The notes under the pieces: generated by a model
Databases searched by the model: none
Seen by the model: only the letters and a program-made list of their open reading frames with translations
Told to the model about the DNA's origin: nothing
Position numbers and translations under genes: made by a program
Part shown: positions 53,415 through 63,600 of the stretch, piece by piece
Layout: each line of letters begins with the position of its first letter
Numbering within the stretch: position 1 is the first letter of the stretch
Assembly (NCBI RefSeq): GCF_001456025.1
Contig: NZ_LMTZ01000129.1
Coordinates: 131,247 to 195,246, forward strand
Length of the DNA: 64,000 nt
Origin: Mastigocoleus testarum BC008
GTDB lineage: Bacteria; Cyanobacteriota; Cyanobacteriia; Cyanobacteriales; Nostocaceae
Reading direction: 5' to 3'

Positions 53415-54284
53415 TTATATATGCTTCCCAAGCCAATTCAATATTAACTGGTTTGTACGTTCTGGCTGCTCAAGCATAAACCAGTGCCCTGCACCTTCAA
53501 TACATTTATACTGCCATTGTGCAGATATATATTGGCCGGAATTTTTCATTTGTGATTCCCACATGAAGTCATCTTTATTACTCCATATTCCCAGTGTGGG
53601 AACTTTAATGGTCAGCAAGTCTGGAATTTGTCCTGTAAGTACGGCTAATAAATACTCAGGAACCTGATTAGCTTGCTCTAATCTTTGCATATTCTCAAAC
53701 ACACCTGATTTAAGTCCATTTTCCACAATTAAATCCCGATTTGGATGACTGCGAAGAACTTCCCGAAAGAAATAACCATTATTTGCTCGGTAAAGTTGAG
53801 GTGCAATATCTTGGGTATTTAAGAAGTAAATCCATTGCATTTGTAGGTTTTCAGTAGATACTTTTAAAAATTCTCCTAAATGACCTACAGACATAGCTGT
53901 GTAGCTTTTCAAATTCAAGTTTAAATTTTTAGAGTGGGAAGCAAGCTCCCATCCCAAGACAGCACCATAATCATGTGCAATACAATGAATTTTTTCTAAT
54001 CCAAGTTTTTCTACAAGAGTGACAAAATCATTTAGTAGATTAGCTAGTTTATAACGTTCTATCTTTTCAGGTGCTTCGCTCAAACCATAACCAAGCAAAT
54101 CTGGACAAATGACTCGATATCCAGCCTCTGCTAAAGCAGGAATTTGTTTTTCCCACATTAAACTATTATCTGGCCATCCGTGAATTAAAAGAACGCATTC
54201 TTCCCCCACTCGAGAATCTCGCACGTGGTATTGAGCGCCATTTAGTTCAACATAAGTCGCACTTAAAGTATTAATATCAAACAT
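53415..54284 (-). CDS. Alpha/beta hydrolase of the epoxide hydrolase type
   Basis: This 289-residue enzyme has the features of epoxide hydrolases: the oxyanion motif HGWPDNS at 35-41, CPDLLGYGLSEAP, the nucleophile elbow AHDYGAVLG with Asp105 in place of Ser, a cap domain at about 140-210, and the catalytic His in EGAGHWFMLEQPE. The Asp nucleophile argues for an epoxide hydrolase or haloalkane dehalogenase and against an esterase. A TTG 18 bases upstream could start it, but the ATG at 54284 with AAGGAA before it is preferred. The AraC-type gene directly upstream on the same strand may regulate it. Confidence 0.85.
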   Translation of the reverse strand: MFDINTLSATYVELNGAQYHVRDSRVGEECVLLIHGWPDNSLMWEKQIPALAEAGYRVICPDLLGYGLSEAPEKIERYKLANLLNDFVTLVEKLGLEKIHCIAHDYGAVLGWELASHSKNLNLNLKSYTAMSVGHLGEFLKVSTENLQMQWIYFLNTQDIAPQLYRANNGYFFREVLRSHPNRDLIVENGLKSGVFENMQRLEQANQVPEYLLAVLTGQIPDLLTIKVPTLGIWSNKDDFMWESQMKNSGQYISAQWQYKCIEGAGHWFMLEQPERTNQLILNWLGKHI

Positions 54285-54395
54285 TTTCTCAATTCCTTCC
54301 AATTATTGAAGCATCTTGAGAATAGCTGGACACTTTTGAAGGTTTCGTTCCTATTCTTGCTATTTTGAACGTATTCTTGCTAAATATTCTGTTTA

Positions 54396-55283
54396 CTAAA
54401 GATTCCGAAATGTTTTGGGCGAAATTCCAACAATCCTCCGAAAATGGTGACTGAAATGACTTTGATTTGCAAAACCACATGCAAGAGCAATATCAACTAT
54501 TCTGAGATTGGATTGCTTGAGAAACTGCTTTGCGCGTTCAATTCGACGACGAATTACATATTGATGGGGTGTAATATGCATCGCTTCCTTAAATAAACGG
54601 CAAAAATGAAAAGTACTAATACCAGCAATTTGAGCTAAATCTTCTAGCCGAATATCTGTTTCCAAGTAAGTTTCAATAAATTCCAATACTTCTTTCTGAC
54701 TTCTTCTAGATAAACCTTTCCAATTTGGAATCTTTTTTTGAATAATCGAAAAGTTGCTGAGAATATGAACTGCAAGCGATGTACCGAATGACTCGCCATA
54801 TAAGCTTCCTGCGGGACATCCTGCTGATAAATCTGACTTGAGTGCAGTAACAATTACTTGAATTGTTGGGTCGAATATTTGCCATTTGGGTACAAAATCA
54901 ACGCAATCTTTCTCCCAGATTTCCTGAGATATTCCCTTAAAAAAAGTTGGCTCAAATACTATTACCGTAAAACTTGTTGGTATTTCCCAAGTGGTCCAAT
55001 GCTTAGTGTAAGCTGGACAAAAACAAGTTTCACCACCTTGAAGTCCATAGGAAAGATGGGTTTTACCCATACGTCGTTCGTGAAGCGAGCAAGAATTAAT
55101 ATCCATAATTTCCAACGCATGTTGTTGGAAGCTAGATTCGGGAGATTCACAACCTGGATGCTGGTGATAGTGAGCAAGCATTAAATTACTCCAATTTGCA
55201 CCCTGACTCGTTAACTTAGGTGGTGCAGGTAAAATTTGAGTTAGAGCTTCAGCTTTGGTCAGGTCTAAACTTTGCTGCGTCAT
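54396..55283 (-). CDS. AraC-family transcriptional regulator
   Basis: This is a 295-residue regulator. Its N-terminal part (about 1-185) is the sensor, with a cupin-like beta-rich stretch (LQGGETCFCPAYTKHWTTWE). The C-terminal 100 residues hold two helix-turn-helix units: LEDLAQIAGISTFHFCRLFKE and RIVDIALACGFANQSHFSHHF, followed by RRIVGISPKTFRNL, the family's closing signature. It probably controls the adjoining hydrolase gene, which starts about 110 bases further along the same strand. The ligand is unknown. Confidence 0.93.
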   Translation of the reverse strand: MTQQSLDLTKAEALTQILPAPPKLTSQGANWSNLMLAHYHQHPGCESPESSFQQHALEIMDINSCSLHERRMGKTHLSYGLQGGETCFCPAYTKHWTTWEIPTSFTVIVFEPTFFKGISQEIWEKDCVDFVPKWQIFDPTIQVIVTALKSDLSAGCPAGSLYGESFGTSLAVHILSNFSIIQKKIPNWKGLSRRSQKEVLEFIETYLETDIRLEDLAQIAGISTFHFCRLFKEAMHITPHQYVIRRRIERAKQFLKQSNLRIVDIALACGFANQSHFSHHFRRIVGISPKTFRNL

Positions 55284-55641
55284 TTTTTTTACTCGTAGAT
55301 TAGTCCGAGCACTCTATAAAGCAATTACTATGCTTGGCTTGGACTTAAACTAAATTTATTTTTGATTGTTGAGCTAGTACTCGATTGCAACAGGTATGCA
55401 CTGAACTTTACCATGCTTATTGTATTAACGCTGATAATAAAAACCAAGTAGTTCCAGCCAGGGTTTCACAGACAAACAAACTTCTCAAAGTTAGTGTAAT
55501 CGACTACTAGAATTACCCGAATATAGTTGAATTACAAGTTAATTTTCACCATATATCTTGTTGTTCGTGGACGAACGCGTTATTTGAATTGTAATTTATT
55601 ATTTGTCATTATATAGTGTTTACATTGATTGATGTAAATAA
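55284..55641 (+). promoter_or_regulatory. Upstream region of the pPIWI-RE operon with two palindromes
   Basis: This 358-base region lies between the divergent AraC gene and the pPIWI-RE operon. It contains a perfect palindrome, GTTCGT GG ACGAAC, at 55563-55576. An inverted repeat, TTTACAT (55619-55625) with ATGTAAA (55632-55638), ends three bases before the ATG at 55642 and takes the place where a Shine-Dalgarno site should be; none is visible. These could be operators or an RNA structure that limits translation. Confidence 0.5.
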
Positions 55642-57165
55642 ATGGATTTCGATGATATTCGAGATTGGCAAGGTACAGCAGAAAGTCTTTCAGAAGAATT
55701 GCAACGCAAGATCGAACAGTTAAGCCTATCTGTTGAAACACCCACTGTCAGAGTTATTCGCTCGTGGCGATCGCGAAAACTTTTATCACAACCAAAGGGG
55801 CAAAAATTCGGTTTTCGTCAGATATTAGAAGGATTAGCAACTTTGTTGTTATTACAGAAAGGCTGGACATTAGTAGCGATCGCACAAGTATTATCTTCTT
55901 GGAACGACACAGAACTCGAACAGCAAATAATAGCTGGAAAAGATGGCGGAAATATCATTGAGTCTAACGATAACCAAGAATCATCTTCGTTTTTAAAACA
56001 AAAAAGCAAAAATAATCATAATTTGGCTGAAGATGCTGTTATTCTGCTCGCTCAAGGAATATTACGCCAATACGAATGTATGGTGAAGGGTGGAGAAATA
56101 GTCAGACAAGATGATAAATTACCACCTGAATTACATTCGGCGATGTGTAAGCTGGGTCGTTTGTATTTAGAAGAAGGGAAGTGCGATCGCGCTGCTTGCG
56201 TTCATGATGTATTGGAACGTTCTCGTTATCCCCTTGATGATAATGATGGTAATAATAAGTGGGATTTAAGCATTTTTCGCGATTCAGAATTTCGCCTTGG
56301 TAATGTCAATTTAATCGATTTTAATCTACGGGTACCAACAGCAGATTGTGCAGAGACTGCTAATATGTCTGGTGGTTTTGGAGAGGATAATGTCATTGAA
56401 CATCGTTTGTATTCAAAACTAAAAAGCGCAACCGAAGGTCTGGGACGAAATAAGAAGGATCGTGCTTACACTGCATTGCGGGAACTAATAGGAAGGCGAT
56501 CGCTGATTAGACAAAGAGAACTTTTCAATTATTTGGAGGACAAAAATCTCACACCTCTACAAAAAACAGTAGAAGAGTTTTTCGATCGGGTTCCGGAAGT
56601 ATGGTTAATTGATGGTCATGCTTTGCAGTGCGCTCATTGCGGGACTTTAATGCGACCTCATCCAAATCGAGAGAGATATCGCGATGGTTATTATTGTCCG
56701 ATTCGTCAGTGTAGTGGTAGATATCCACCACAAGTAAAGGAGCGACTTAGCCCAGAAAATGGGCAATTATTAGTAGCTAAACCACAAATATTAGTTTATT
56801 GGACTGCTCCTGCAATTGATGAATTAGCTATTTTTGATGAGGCGAAAAAATATGGTTTGGACACTCAGTTATATCCAGAATCAGACCAATGTGATATTGC
56901 AATTAGCGATCGCGCTATTGGTATTGATGCTAAATCTTATCGCAGTCCTGTATTACTAGCATTAAAACTCAATCGCAGCATTGGCGGACTTATTTCTTAT
57001 CACCAAAGAATAGTAGCCATTACCGATGAGCTTATCGAAGATTATCCAGACTATATCTCTACTGTTAATTCATTACTAGATAAAAAAAGCAATATCGCTA
57101 ACTTACAAATAATGTCAGTATCTTCGGTCATCAAAAACATACAGGAGGGGAAGTATGCGAGCTAA
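55642..57165 (+). CDS. pPIWI-RE system restriction-endonuclease-fold protein
   Basis: This 507-residue protein is the first gene of a pPIWI-RE locus and corresponds to the associated nuclease. The N-terminal third is helical, with an HTH-like stretch (FRQILEGLATLLLLQKGW). A zinc ribbon follows, with cysteines at 330, 333, 352 and 357. The C-terminus is a PD-(D/E)xK nuclease: Glu394 (AIDELAIFDE), Asp418 (DQCDIAI) and Asp429-Ala-Lys431 (AIGIDAKSY). It would cut DNA, with target choice coming from the partners. The gene overlaps the helicase gene by 11 bases, which indicates translational coupling. The family was recognised computationally; I know of no biochemical test of this protein. Confidence 0.85.
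   Translation: MDFDDIRDWQGTAESLSEELQRKIEQLSLSVETPTVRVIRSWRSRKLLSQPKGQKFGFRQILEGLATLLLLQKGWTLVAIAQVLSSWNDTELEQQIIAGKDGGNIIESNDNQESSSFLKQKSKNNHNLAEDAVILLAQGILRQYECMVKGGEIVRQDDKLPPELHSAMCKLGRLYLEEGKCDRAACVHDVLERSRYPLDDNDGNNKWDLSIFRDSEFRLGNVNLIDFNLRVPTADCAETANMSGGFGEDNVIEHRLYSKLKSATEGLGRNKKDRAYTALRELIGRRSLIRQRELFNYLEDKNLTPLQKTVEEFFDRVPEVWLIDGHALQCAHCGTLMRPHPNRERYRDGYYCPIRQCSGRYPPQVKERLSPENGQLLVAKPQILVYWTAPAIDELAIFDEAKKYGLDTQLYPESDQCDIAISDRAIGIDAKSYRSPVLLALKLNRSIGGLISYHQRIVAITDELIEDYPDYISTVNSLLDKKSNIANLQIMSVSSVIKNIQEGKYAS
57143..57148 (+). promoter_or_regulatory. Strong Shine-Dalgarno site for the helicase gene
   Basis: AGGAGG, followed by GG, lies inside the end of the nuclease gene six bases before the ATG at 57155. 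It fixes the helicase start and supports coupled translation. Confidence 0.8.
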
Positions 57166-60100
57166 ACCTAAAGCTGATTTTTGGACGGGAAACGATCGCA
57201 TTTGTTGGTTGTGCTTTCTCATGGAAGAATTTATTGGAGCTAAGTCTCTAAAATGCGCTCCTGTAATTATGTCCGGAATGGCGAGTGTTTTTAATTCACC
57301 GACCTTGGAACGCGCACGACAAGCAATTTTTAATTTGCGTCAGATGTCTTTAGATTATGTAACTGAAAGTTCTGTGAAATATGCAGTAGCACTTTACAAC
57401 GACCATCACTATCAGAAAAATACTCAGGGAACCTATGAGATTGATGACCAAACATTGCAGTTTAGGAGAATTGACTTTTTAGAAGACTCTAAAATTACTA
57501 AAGCACGAGAAATCCTAGCTGCACCAATGGATTACAAGTTTCATGGTAGAACAGTAGCTAATTCTCAAAAACAAATGGCGATCGCACTAGGAGACCGAGT
57601 GACATCAACCCGTTTACCGATTTCTCCTATTACTGTACCGTTAGCTAGTCGCAGAACTCACGACATCAATCGACAACCACGAGGTAATATTTCAATTCCC
57701 CTTGAGGAACTACACCAAATCGCCGAAGACATGGATCGAAGGGATAGAGAATATCCTGAAAGACGAACTGGTAATTGGGCTAAACGCTTGAGAAACTTCG
57801 AAATATTATTACCCCAAGCAGATAAAGGATTACGAGTAGAAAACGCAACCATTGAATTATCGGGAATCAAACATTTAATTGGTTTACCTGGTGCTGGTAA
57901 AACCACACTCTTGATGTTGAGTGCAGTTTGGTTTGGAAGAAACGGCTATAAAGTAATGCTGGTTTTTCCTTCCATTGAAGTTTCTAGACAATATATGACA
58001 GATTTAGAGTTTCATGGTATTAAAGTAGGAATGCTAGCCGGTCAAAGTCCGACTACGCGACGCAAACACGCCGATCGCATTGCTGAAACTATTGCAGCTT
58101 CCGGGGAACAGGGTGGTTTTGCTTATACTCTTGAAGGTGCAGATTCTTTTGCTTTTAATTGCTTACTTCCTGCTTTTTCCACCACAGAAACTTCCTTGTG
58201 GGGTTATGGTAATGCACCCTGTAGCAAGATTTTACAAAGTTCGTCTCAGGGAGAAATGAGAGAATATCTTTGTCCTTTATGGACGATGTGCGGAAGAAAT
58301 AAAGCTCCACGAGACTTAATCGATGCTGATATTTGGGTCGGACATATTATCTCAATGGATACTAACGTACCCTATCAAGCGATCGATGAGGAAATTCGTT
58401 ACTTTGAATTGATAGCTCGAACTTTCGATCTAGTTATCTTTGATGAAGCAGACATGGTTCAATCAAATTTAGATACTTATGGAGTAGCTAAATTAAACCT
58501 TTCTGGTGCAGATGATTCTCTTCATCGGACTATTTTAGAACAAGTTCATAACCCTTTAGCTAGAAATAAAACATATTTACTAGCCGACCGCACCGTCGAA
58601 CTTTACAGTCGCAACATGGCTGAATTTGGTAATCATAATACTTCTTTGGTTAGTTTGTTACTGAATATGCGCAATCTTCAAGATCGTCGTCGTAGACTTA
58701 GCCTTCGATACGAAGGTCAATTATTAACTGTTTCGCGAATCATCACTGAACTGCTAGATGGTTTTGAGAAAGATCGTGCTTCCCAAAGAGATCTCCTTAG
58801 TGACGCACAGGTAAGACAAGGTTTTACTAAAACTCATGCTCTAACTGATTTTTGGTCAACTGCTGCTTACAACGCATTTTACGATCGCACTGGTACAGAA
58901 ACAATCAAAAAACAATTTAAAGAGGATTTGTGTTCTCGTACCCTTGGTATTACTAGTGAAAATAGTGACAAACTTACACAGCAGTGGGAGGTTCTGATAA
59001 AACTTTTACGGCGTTACCTTGGAGAAAATTTAGTCAAAAAGCGAGACGATATTGTTGAAGAGATAACCGAATTATTTATCGGTATTTGTTTTCCAGATCG
59101 AGACGCACCCTATCTGACCAGTGACGTAATCCCCCTATTAGTAGCTATTACCTTCGTTATTTTGGGTTATCAACGAACTGTCCCTGAAACTAGAACTATG
59201 GTTGCACTGGGACTAATTAAAGAACCTATATTAAATCCTCCTCTTTCAGACCAATTACGTCGCTTTACTCCGGAGAATATTATCGGGTCCCTATCTGGAG
59301 TCAAATACAGCTTTTCCAACGCTCGTACTAATCACAGTAATTCTAGTAACGTCACCCTATCTTACATTACTTTTGTCGGCGCGCCTCGGATGCTGATGCA
59401 CCGATTTGACCGTTTGCTAGAAGCTGATTCTCGAGAAGATGCACCAGCAGTTTTAATGACTTCTGCGACTTCTTATTTAGAACCTAGTCCCGCTTATCAC
59501 ATTGATGTTTATCCAAACTATCTATTAAAACCTAAACCGAGGGAAAAGCGAGATGATTCAGAATCGAAATACTACTTTCAATACTTTAAGGAGGACAAAA
59601 CTAATAAACCATTGCGCTATAGCGGTGCTGGAGACCTAAGAGACCACAATCTCAAAGCAATGGTCAAAGAATTAGTCAAAAATGGTGACAATTGTGAAGT
59701 TAGGAAATCTATTAGAAATTTCGATGTCAAAAATGGTATCGAGCGCAAAGCTGCTTTTGTAGTTAACAGTTATAGACAAGTAAGAGAAATCAAAGAATTT
59801 CTTGACCGCTATCATCCAGAAATTGGTAGACGGACTAAAGCTATTGTGAGCTACCTCAAAGAAGGTGAAAAACCTTCCGATTATGTCACCACCTCTCAAT
59901 GCGAAGCTTTAGGAGATGATAAAAACTGCGACCTGATTATCTTTCCCATGCTCGCTATTGGTCGTGGAGTTAATATTGTTTTCACTAAAGGTCCGCGGAA
60001 GAGAGATGCTGCGATTGGTTCAATTTATTTCCTAACTCGCCCTCATCCTACCACCGATGACACTGGACTTTTATCCAGTTTAGCGGGTCATGCGACCCAA

Positions 60101-60604
60101 GAATTCGATAGTCGTATATTTTCTCAGGAAGAAGGGTTAACAGAGATTTACCAAACCTGGAAGAGTGCGAGATCGAGCATCTACCGCGATGTAAGAAGAT
60201 TATTACAAGAACCACTAATGGCTAGTCGACTAGGTGAAGAATTATTTACACCTTTTACCGCCAATCAGATGGTAGCAATTTTACAAACTATTGGACGGGG
60301 AATGCGAAATAGTTGTCCTGTTGCAGTTTACTTTGTTGATGCAGCTTGGGCTCCCCAGTCAGCGAAAGATAAAACCGACTCTCCTCGTGATAGTATGCTA
60401 GTTCAAATGCGGGTGATTCTAGAAGAATGTATGAATCACCCCGATGCTGTAATTCGAGAAATCTACAAAGAACTTTATGGTGCTTTTCTTGAACCTCTAA
60501 AGCAAATTAAGAATGTAATTTACTCCAAAAATTCATGTAAATTGGGAGGCTCAGTTTACGAAGACGACGATTTTGAAGACTATGACTCTTTATACGATAT
60601 GTGA
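57155..60604 (+). CDS. pPIWI-RE system DinG/XPD-like superfamily 2 helicase
   Basis: This 1149-residue helicase has Walker A GLPGAGKTT (243-251), a DEAD-type Walker B FDEADMV (Asp430-Glu-Ala-Asp433), and motif VI QTIGRGMRN (1044-1052). The N-terminal region to about 235 fits the domain specific to pPIWI-RE helicases. Cysteines at 336, 356, 373 and 379 lie between the two Walker motifs, where XPD and DinG helicases hold a 4Fe-4S cluster, so such a cluster is likely. The C-terminal RecA-like half has FVVNSYRQVREIKEFL and DLIIFPMLAIGRGVNIVF. It would unwind DNA or RNA-DNA hybrids for the PIWI protein or nuclease. The acidic C-terminus is short. Confidence 0.87.
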   Translation: MRAKPKADFWTGNDRICWLCFLMEEFIGAKSLKCAPVIMSGMASVFNSPTLERARQAIFNLRQMSLDYVTESSVKYAVALYNDHHYQKNTQGTYEIDDQTLQFRRIDFLEDSKITKAREILAAPMDYKFHGRTVANSQKQMAIALGDRVTSTRLPISPITVPLASRRTHDINRQPRGNISIPLEELHQIAEDMDRRDREYPERRTGNWAKRLRNFEILLPQADKGLRVENATIELSGIKHLIGLPGAGKTTLLMLSAVWFGRNGYKVMLVFPSIEVSRQYMTDLEFHGIKVGMLAGQSPTTRRKHADRIAETIAASGEQGGFAYTLEGADSFAFNCLLPAFSTTETSLWGYGNAPCSKILQSSSQGEMREYLCPLWTMCGRNKAPRDLIDADIWVGHIISMDTNVPYQAIDEEIRYFELIARTFDLVIFDEADMVQSNLDTYGVAKLNLSGADDSLHRTILEQVHNPLARNKTYLLADRTVELYSRNMAEFGNHNTSLVSLLLNMRNLQDRRRRLSLRYEGQLLTVSRIITELLDGFEKDRASQRDLLSDAQVRQGFTKTHALTDFWSTAAYNAFYDRTGTETIKKQFKEDLCSRTLGITSENSDKLTQQWEVLIKLLRRYLGENLVKKRDDIVEEITELFIGICFPDRDAPYLTSDVIPLLVAITFVILGYQRTVPETRTMVALGLIKEPILNPPLSDQLRRFTPENIIGSLSGVKYSFSNARTNHSNSSNVTLSYITFVGAPRMLMHRFDRLLEADSREDAPAVLMTSATSYLEPSPAYHIDVYPNYLLKPKPREKRDDSESKYYFQYFKEDKTNKPLRYSGAGDLRDHNLKAMVKELVKNGDNCEVRKSIRNFDVKNGIERKAAFVVNSYRQVREIKEFLDRYHPEIGRRTKAIVSYLKEGEKPSDYVTTSQCEALGDDKNCDLIIFPMLAIGRGVNIVFTKGPRKRDAAIGSIYFLTRPHPTTDDTGLLSSLAGHATQEFDSRIFSQEEGLTEIYQTWKSARSSIYRDVRRLLQEPLMASRLGEELFTPFTANQMVAILQTIGRGMRNSCPVAVYFVDAAWAPQSAKDKTDSPRDSMLVQMRVILEECMNHPDAVIREIYKELYGAFLEPLKQIKNVIYSKNSCKLGGSVYEDDDFEDYDSLYDM

Positions 60605-60669
60605 AGACTATTAAAAGAATAACCTCTACAAAAATTATTGATTGAGAACATTATTTTACGAATTTCATC

Positions 60670-63600
60670 ATGACAACAAAAACTCCATACACAACAGAAA
60701 TAAACGAAAATCAAGTGAATCAAATTCTCTACGCTCAAATACAACGTAAACCTTTAGGAACGATTCCTTTAGTTTTCACTATTCCTCAGAGTTTAGCACC
60801 TGTTGAAATTAAAGGTTCTACAATTTGCTGGACTAAAGAAGCATTGGCTGAGTTTTCTCTAATGAATAGTGAGATTAAAAATATTAAAAATTTACCTTAT
60901 TCTTCTCTAAGAAGTTTTTTAGAATTTAAGTTATCTAATGTACGCACTATAGAACCTAGTATGGGTCTCAGTAGATATGCAATAAATCAGCGAAAACAAC
61001 AGAATTTTGCTTATATTGATTCAGGCGAACTACAGCAAACTACCAAAGTTTTAAAACCAATACTGCACGATTGGTTAGAAATTTATCTTGCTTATTTTGC
61101 TCAAAAGGAAGGTATTTCAGAAGATATAATAGAAAGACTCAGAGAACTACAAGAACAAAATAAACTTTTATCTATTAAGTTATTCAAATCTCAAATATAT
61201 CCTTGGTCACAATACGAAGAGAGTGGTACAGCAAGACCATATAGATATTCATTTCCTGCATTAGCCGACCATTTAGCTAGATTAATTGCGGGACATGAAA
61301 TTTTTCAAGGATTGGGAGGAATTAAGCGAATTATTTCCAGCAAAGTAGGAAGTAGTGTTGAATTAATCACAGATATAATTTCGCTAGATGATAAAGGTTC
61401 ATTTAGTTTGGTTGTTGAAATCGAACTTATTACTTTTCCTTCAGTATCTCAACCATTGATAAAAATAGATATTCATAAAAGACGTTGGCTAAGTAGCATC
61501 AAAGAAAAAGCCTTTGACCACAATTCTATCAATGGTTATATTTTCTCTAAACATCACGACTATACGCAGAGCGTGATGCCGGAAGCATATCGTGTTTTCA
61601 ATTTTAAACTCAATCGTCGTAAGAATCGCAATACTGGTAAATGGGAATGGCAGCCTGATGATGCTTTTTCCGTTCTACAGCGCGAATTAAATTTACCATT
61701 AAATATCTCTAATGCAGAACAAATTATTCAAGGCAAAGCTTCAACAGATGATTATCAAGTTCTTTTAACTTATCGTAATGGTCTGCAAGAGAAAAAATAT
61801 GATATTGATGTAGGTGTTCCTGAAAAAGATAAACTCGAAGCATTTCAAGCAATCGCTAAAATTTTAGACTCTAAAGGTATAAAACCTTTTGATGGTTATT
61901 CTGAAGTTAAATTCGGTAAAGGAAAAAGTCATCCTAAAGATATCACCGCTTCTCGAACAATTAATACTCCAACTTCTTTTAGTGCTATTTTGGAATCCTT
62001 GGAGAATGAAGATGTTTCTGATTTCACAGCAAAATATTGTGACCAGATGGGAGAAGAAGAAATTAATAATCTGTTAAAAACGCATTTTGAATTTGAATTA
62101 AGCGAACAAGGAATTAAAAAAAATTTACGATTTAATAGTCAGAGTAAAAACCAACGAGACCAAATAGAAGAATTAAAGGATTTAATTCAAGCAAACCAGC
62201 AAGCAATACAGCGGCTATATCCTAAGAAAAAACCACTGTTAATCATTTTTCATGAGAATGAAACTCGAAAAACTACCAGATTTTTAGAAGCAGTAATCAA
62301 TATGCTGTGGGGAGATACATTAGAGATACAATTACTGCGACTTCCAGAAAATACTCATGGACCAGAAGAAGCCTTACCTGGAAGTAATTTAAAAAAACAA
62401 GAAAGGTTTGAAGAACGATTAGAAGCTTGGAAATCTACAGCGAAACAAGTTGCTGAAATCAAGCGTCCAAAATTCTGTTTAGTAATGGCAAGAAATTTTT
62501 ACCCTCATCCAAATGAGAGCAGTAAAAAAGCCCATGACGATTTAGTAAATAAGCCTGCTACTCGTCAAGCATTAGCATCAATAGGTCATAGCTGCGTACA
62601 GTTTATTCTTCCACCACAAATTTGGGTAAAATCAGGAGATATCAAAATATCTGAATTTATTATTCGCGCCCAAGCATCAATCAAAGAATTAATATGGGCA
62701 CATTCTGGTCGTATAGATTGCGTTAAAGAAAAAGTCGATAAATGGTTTAGCGATCTTGATATCAAAGATAGACCACAAGAAATTATCGTTATCACAGTTG
62801 TTCGTAAAAATGCTGGTCGTATGCGTGGTGGAATTGGTAAAACTTTTCTACCAATAGCAATTAAGACTAATGTTGAAAATGGGCTCAGTCAGATGTGTTA
62901 TTGCTACGAAGACCCTAAAACTAAAAACTTTTTGACCACATCTTGGGAAACATTTACTGAAGCACTTTTCAATATAGCAAAGATTTCTCCTGTATATATT
63001 GGTAAAAATAGTGAAGAGCGAAAACAACGCTTTCAAAACTTTGTAGATGATATTATTTCTAATTCAGTAATTTCTTATCCGGGAAATAGCAGTAAAAATC
63101 TTGTTGTCATGATTGACTCTTCAAATTGCGTACAACTTTGGGATTGGTTGAAAGATAGCAAAATTAATCTTTCAAATATAGATATGAATTGTAAAAATTA
63201 TATGCAAGATAACTGGAGAGGAGCGCGGATTGTTCGTATCAGGCAAGATTTAGCACCAGGAATTATTGCAAATAAAGTTAAATGTTTAGCTAAAACATTT
63301 CGTGAAGATAATAGAAACAAAGAAGAATTAAAAAGAAACGAAAATAAGCGAAGAGAAATACCAGTTCCATCTAGCCCAACTGGTTTATATAAGCTTGATG
63401 TAGAAAATAAAACTGGTTGCATTCCTTATCTTTCCATCGGTAAAAAAACAACAACTCAAAAACAAAGAGGTGTTAGCTGCTATCGTGAAATAGAGCTAGA
63501 TGAAGTTTTAAAAGATGAAGAAGTAGATGAGGACGCCAAAAAAACTTACGTAAAAGTTAAAAATGAAGCAGGGCTAGAAATTAAATTTATCGATAAACAA

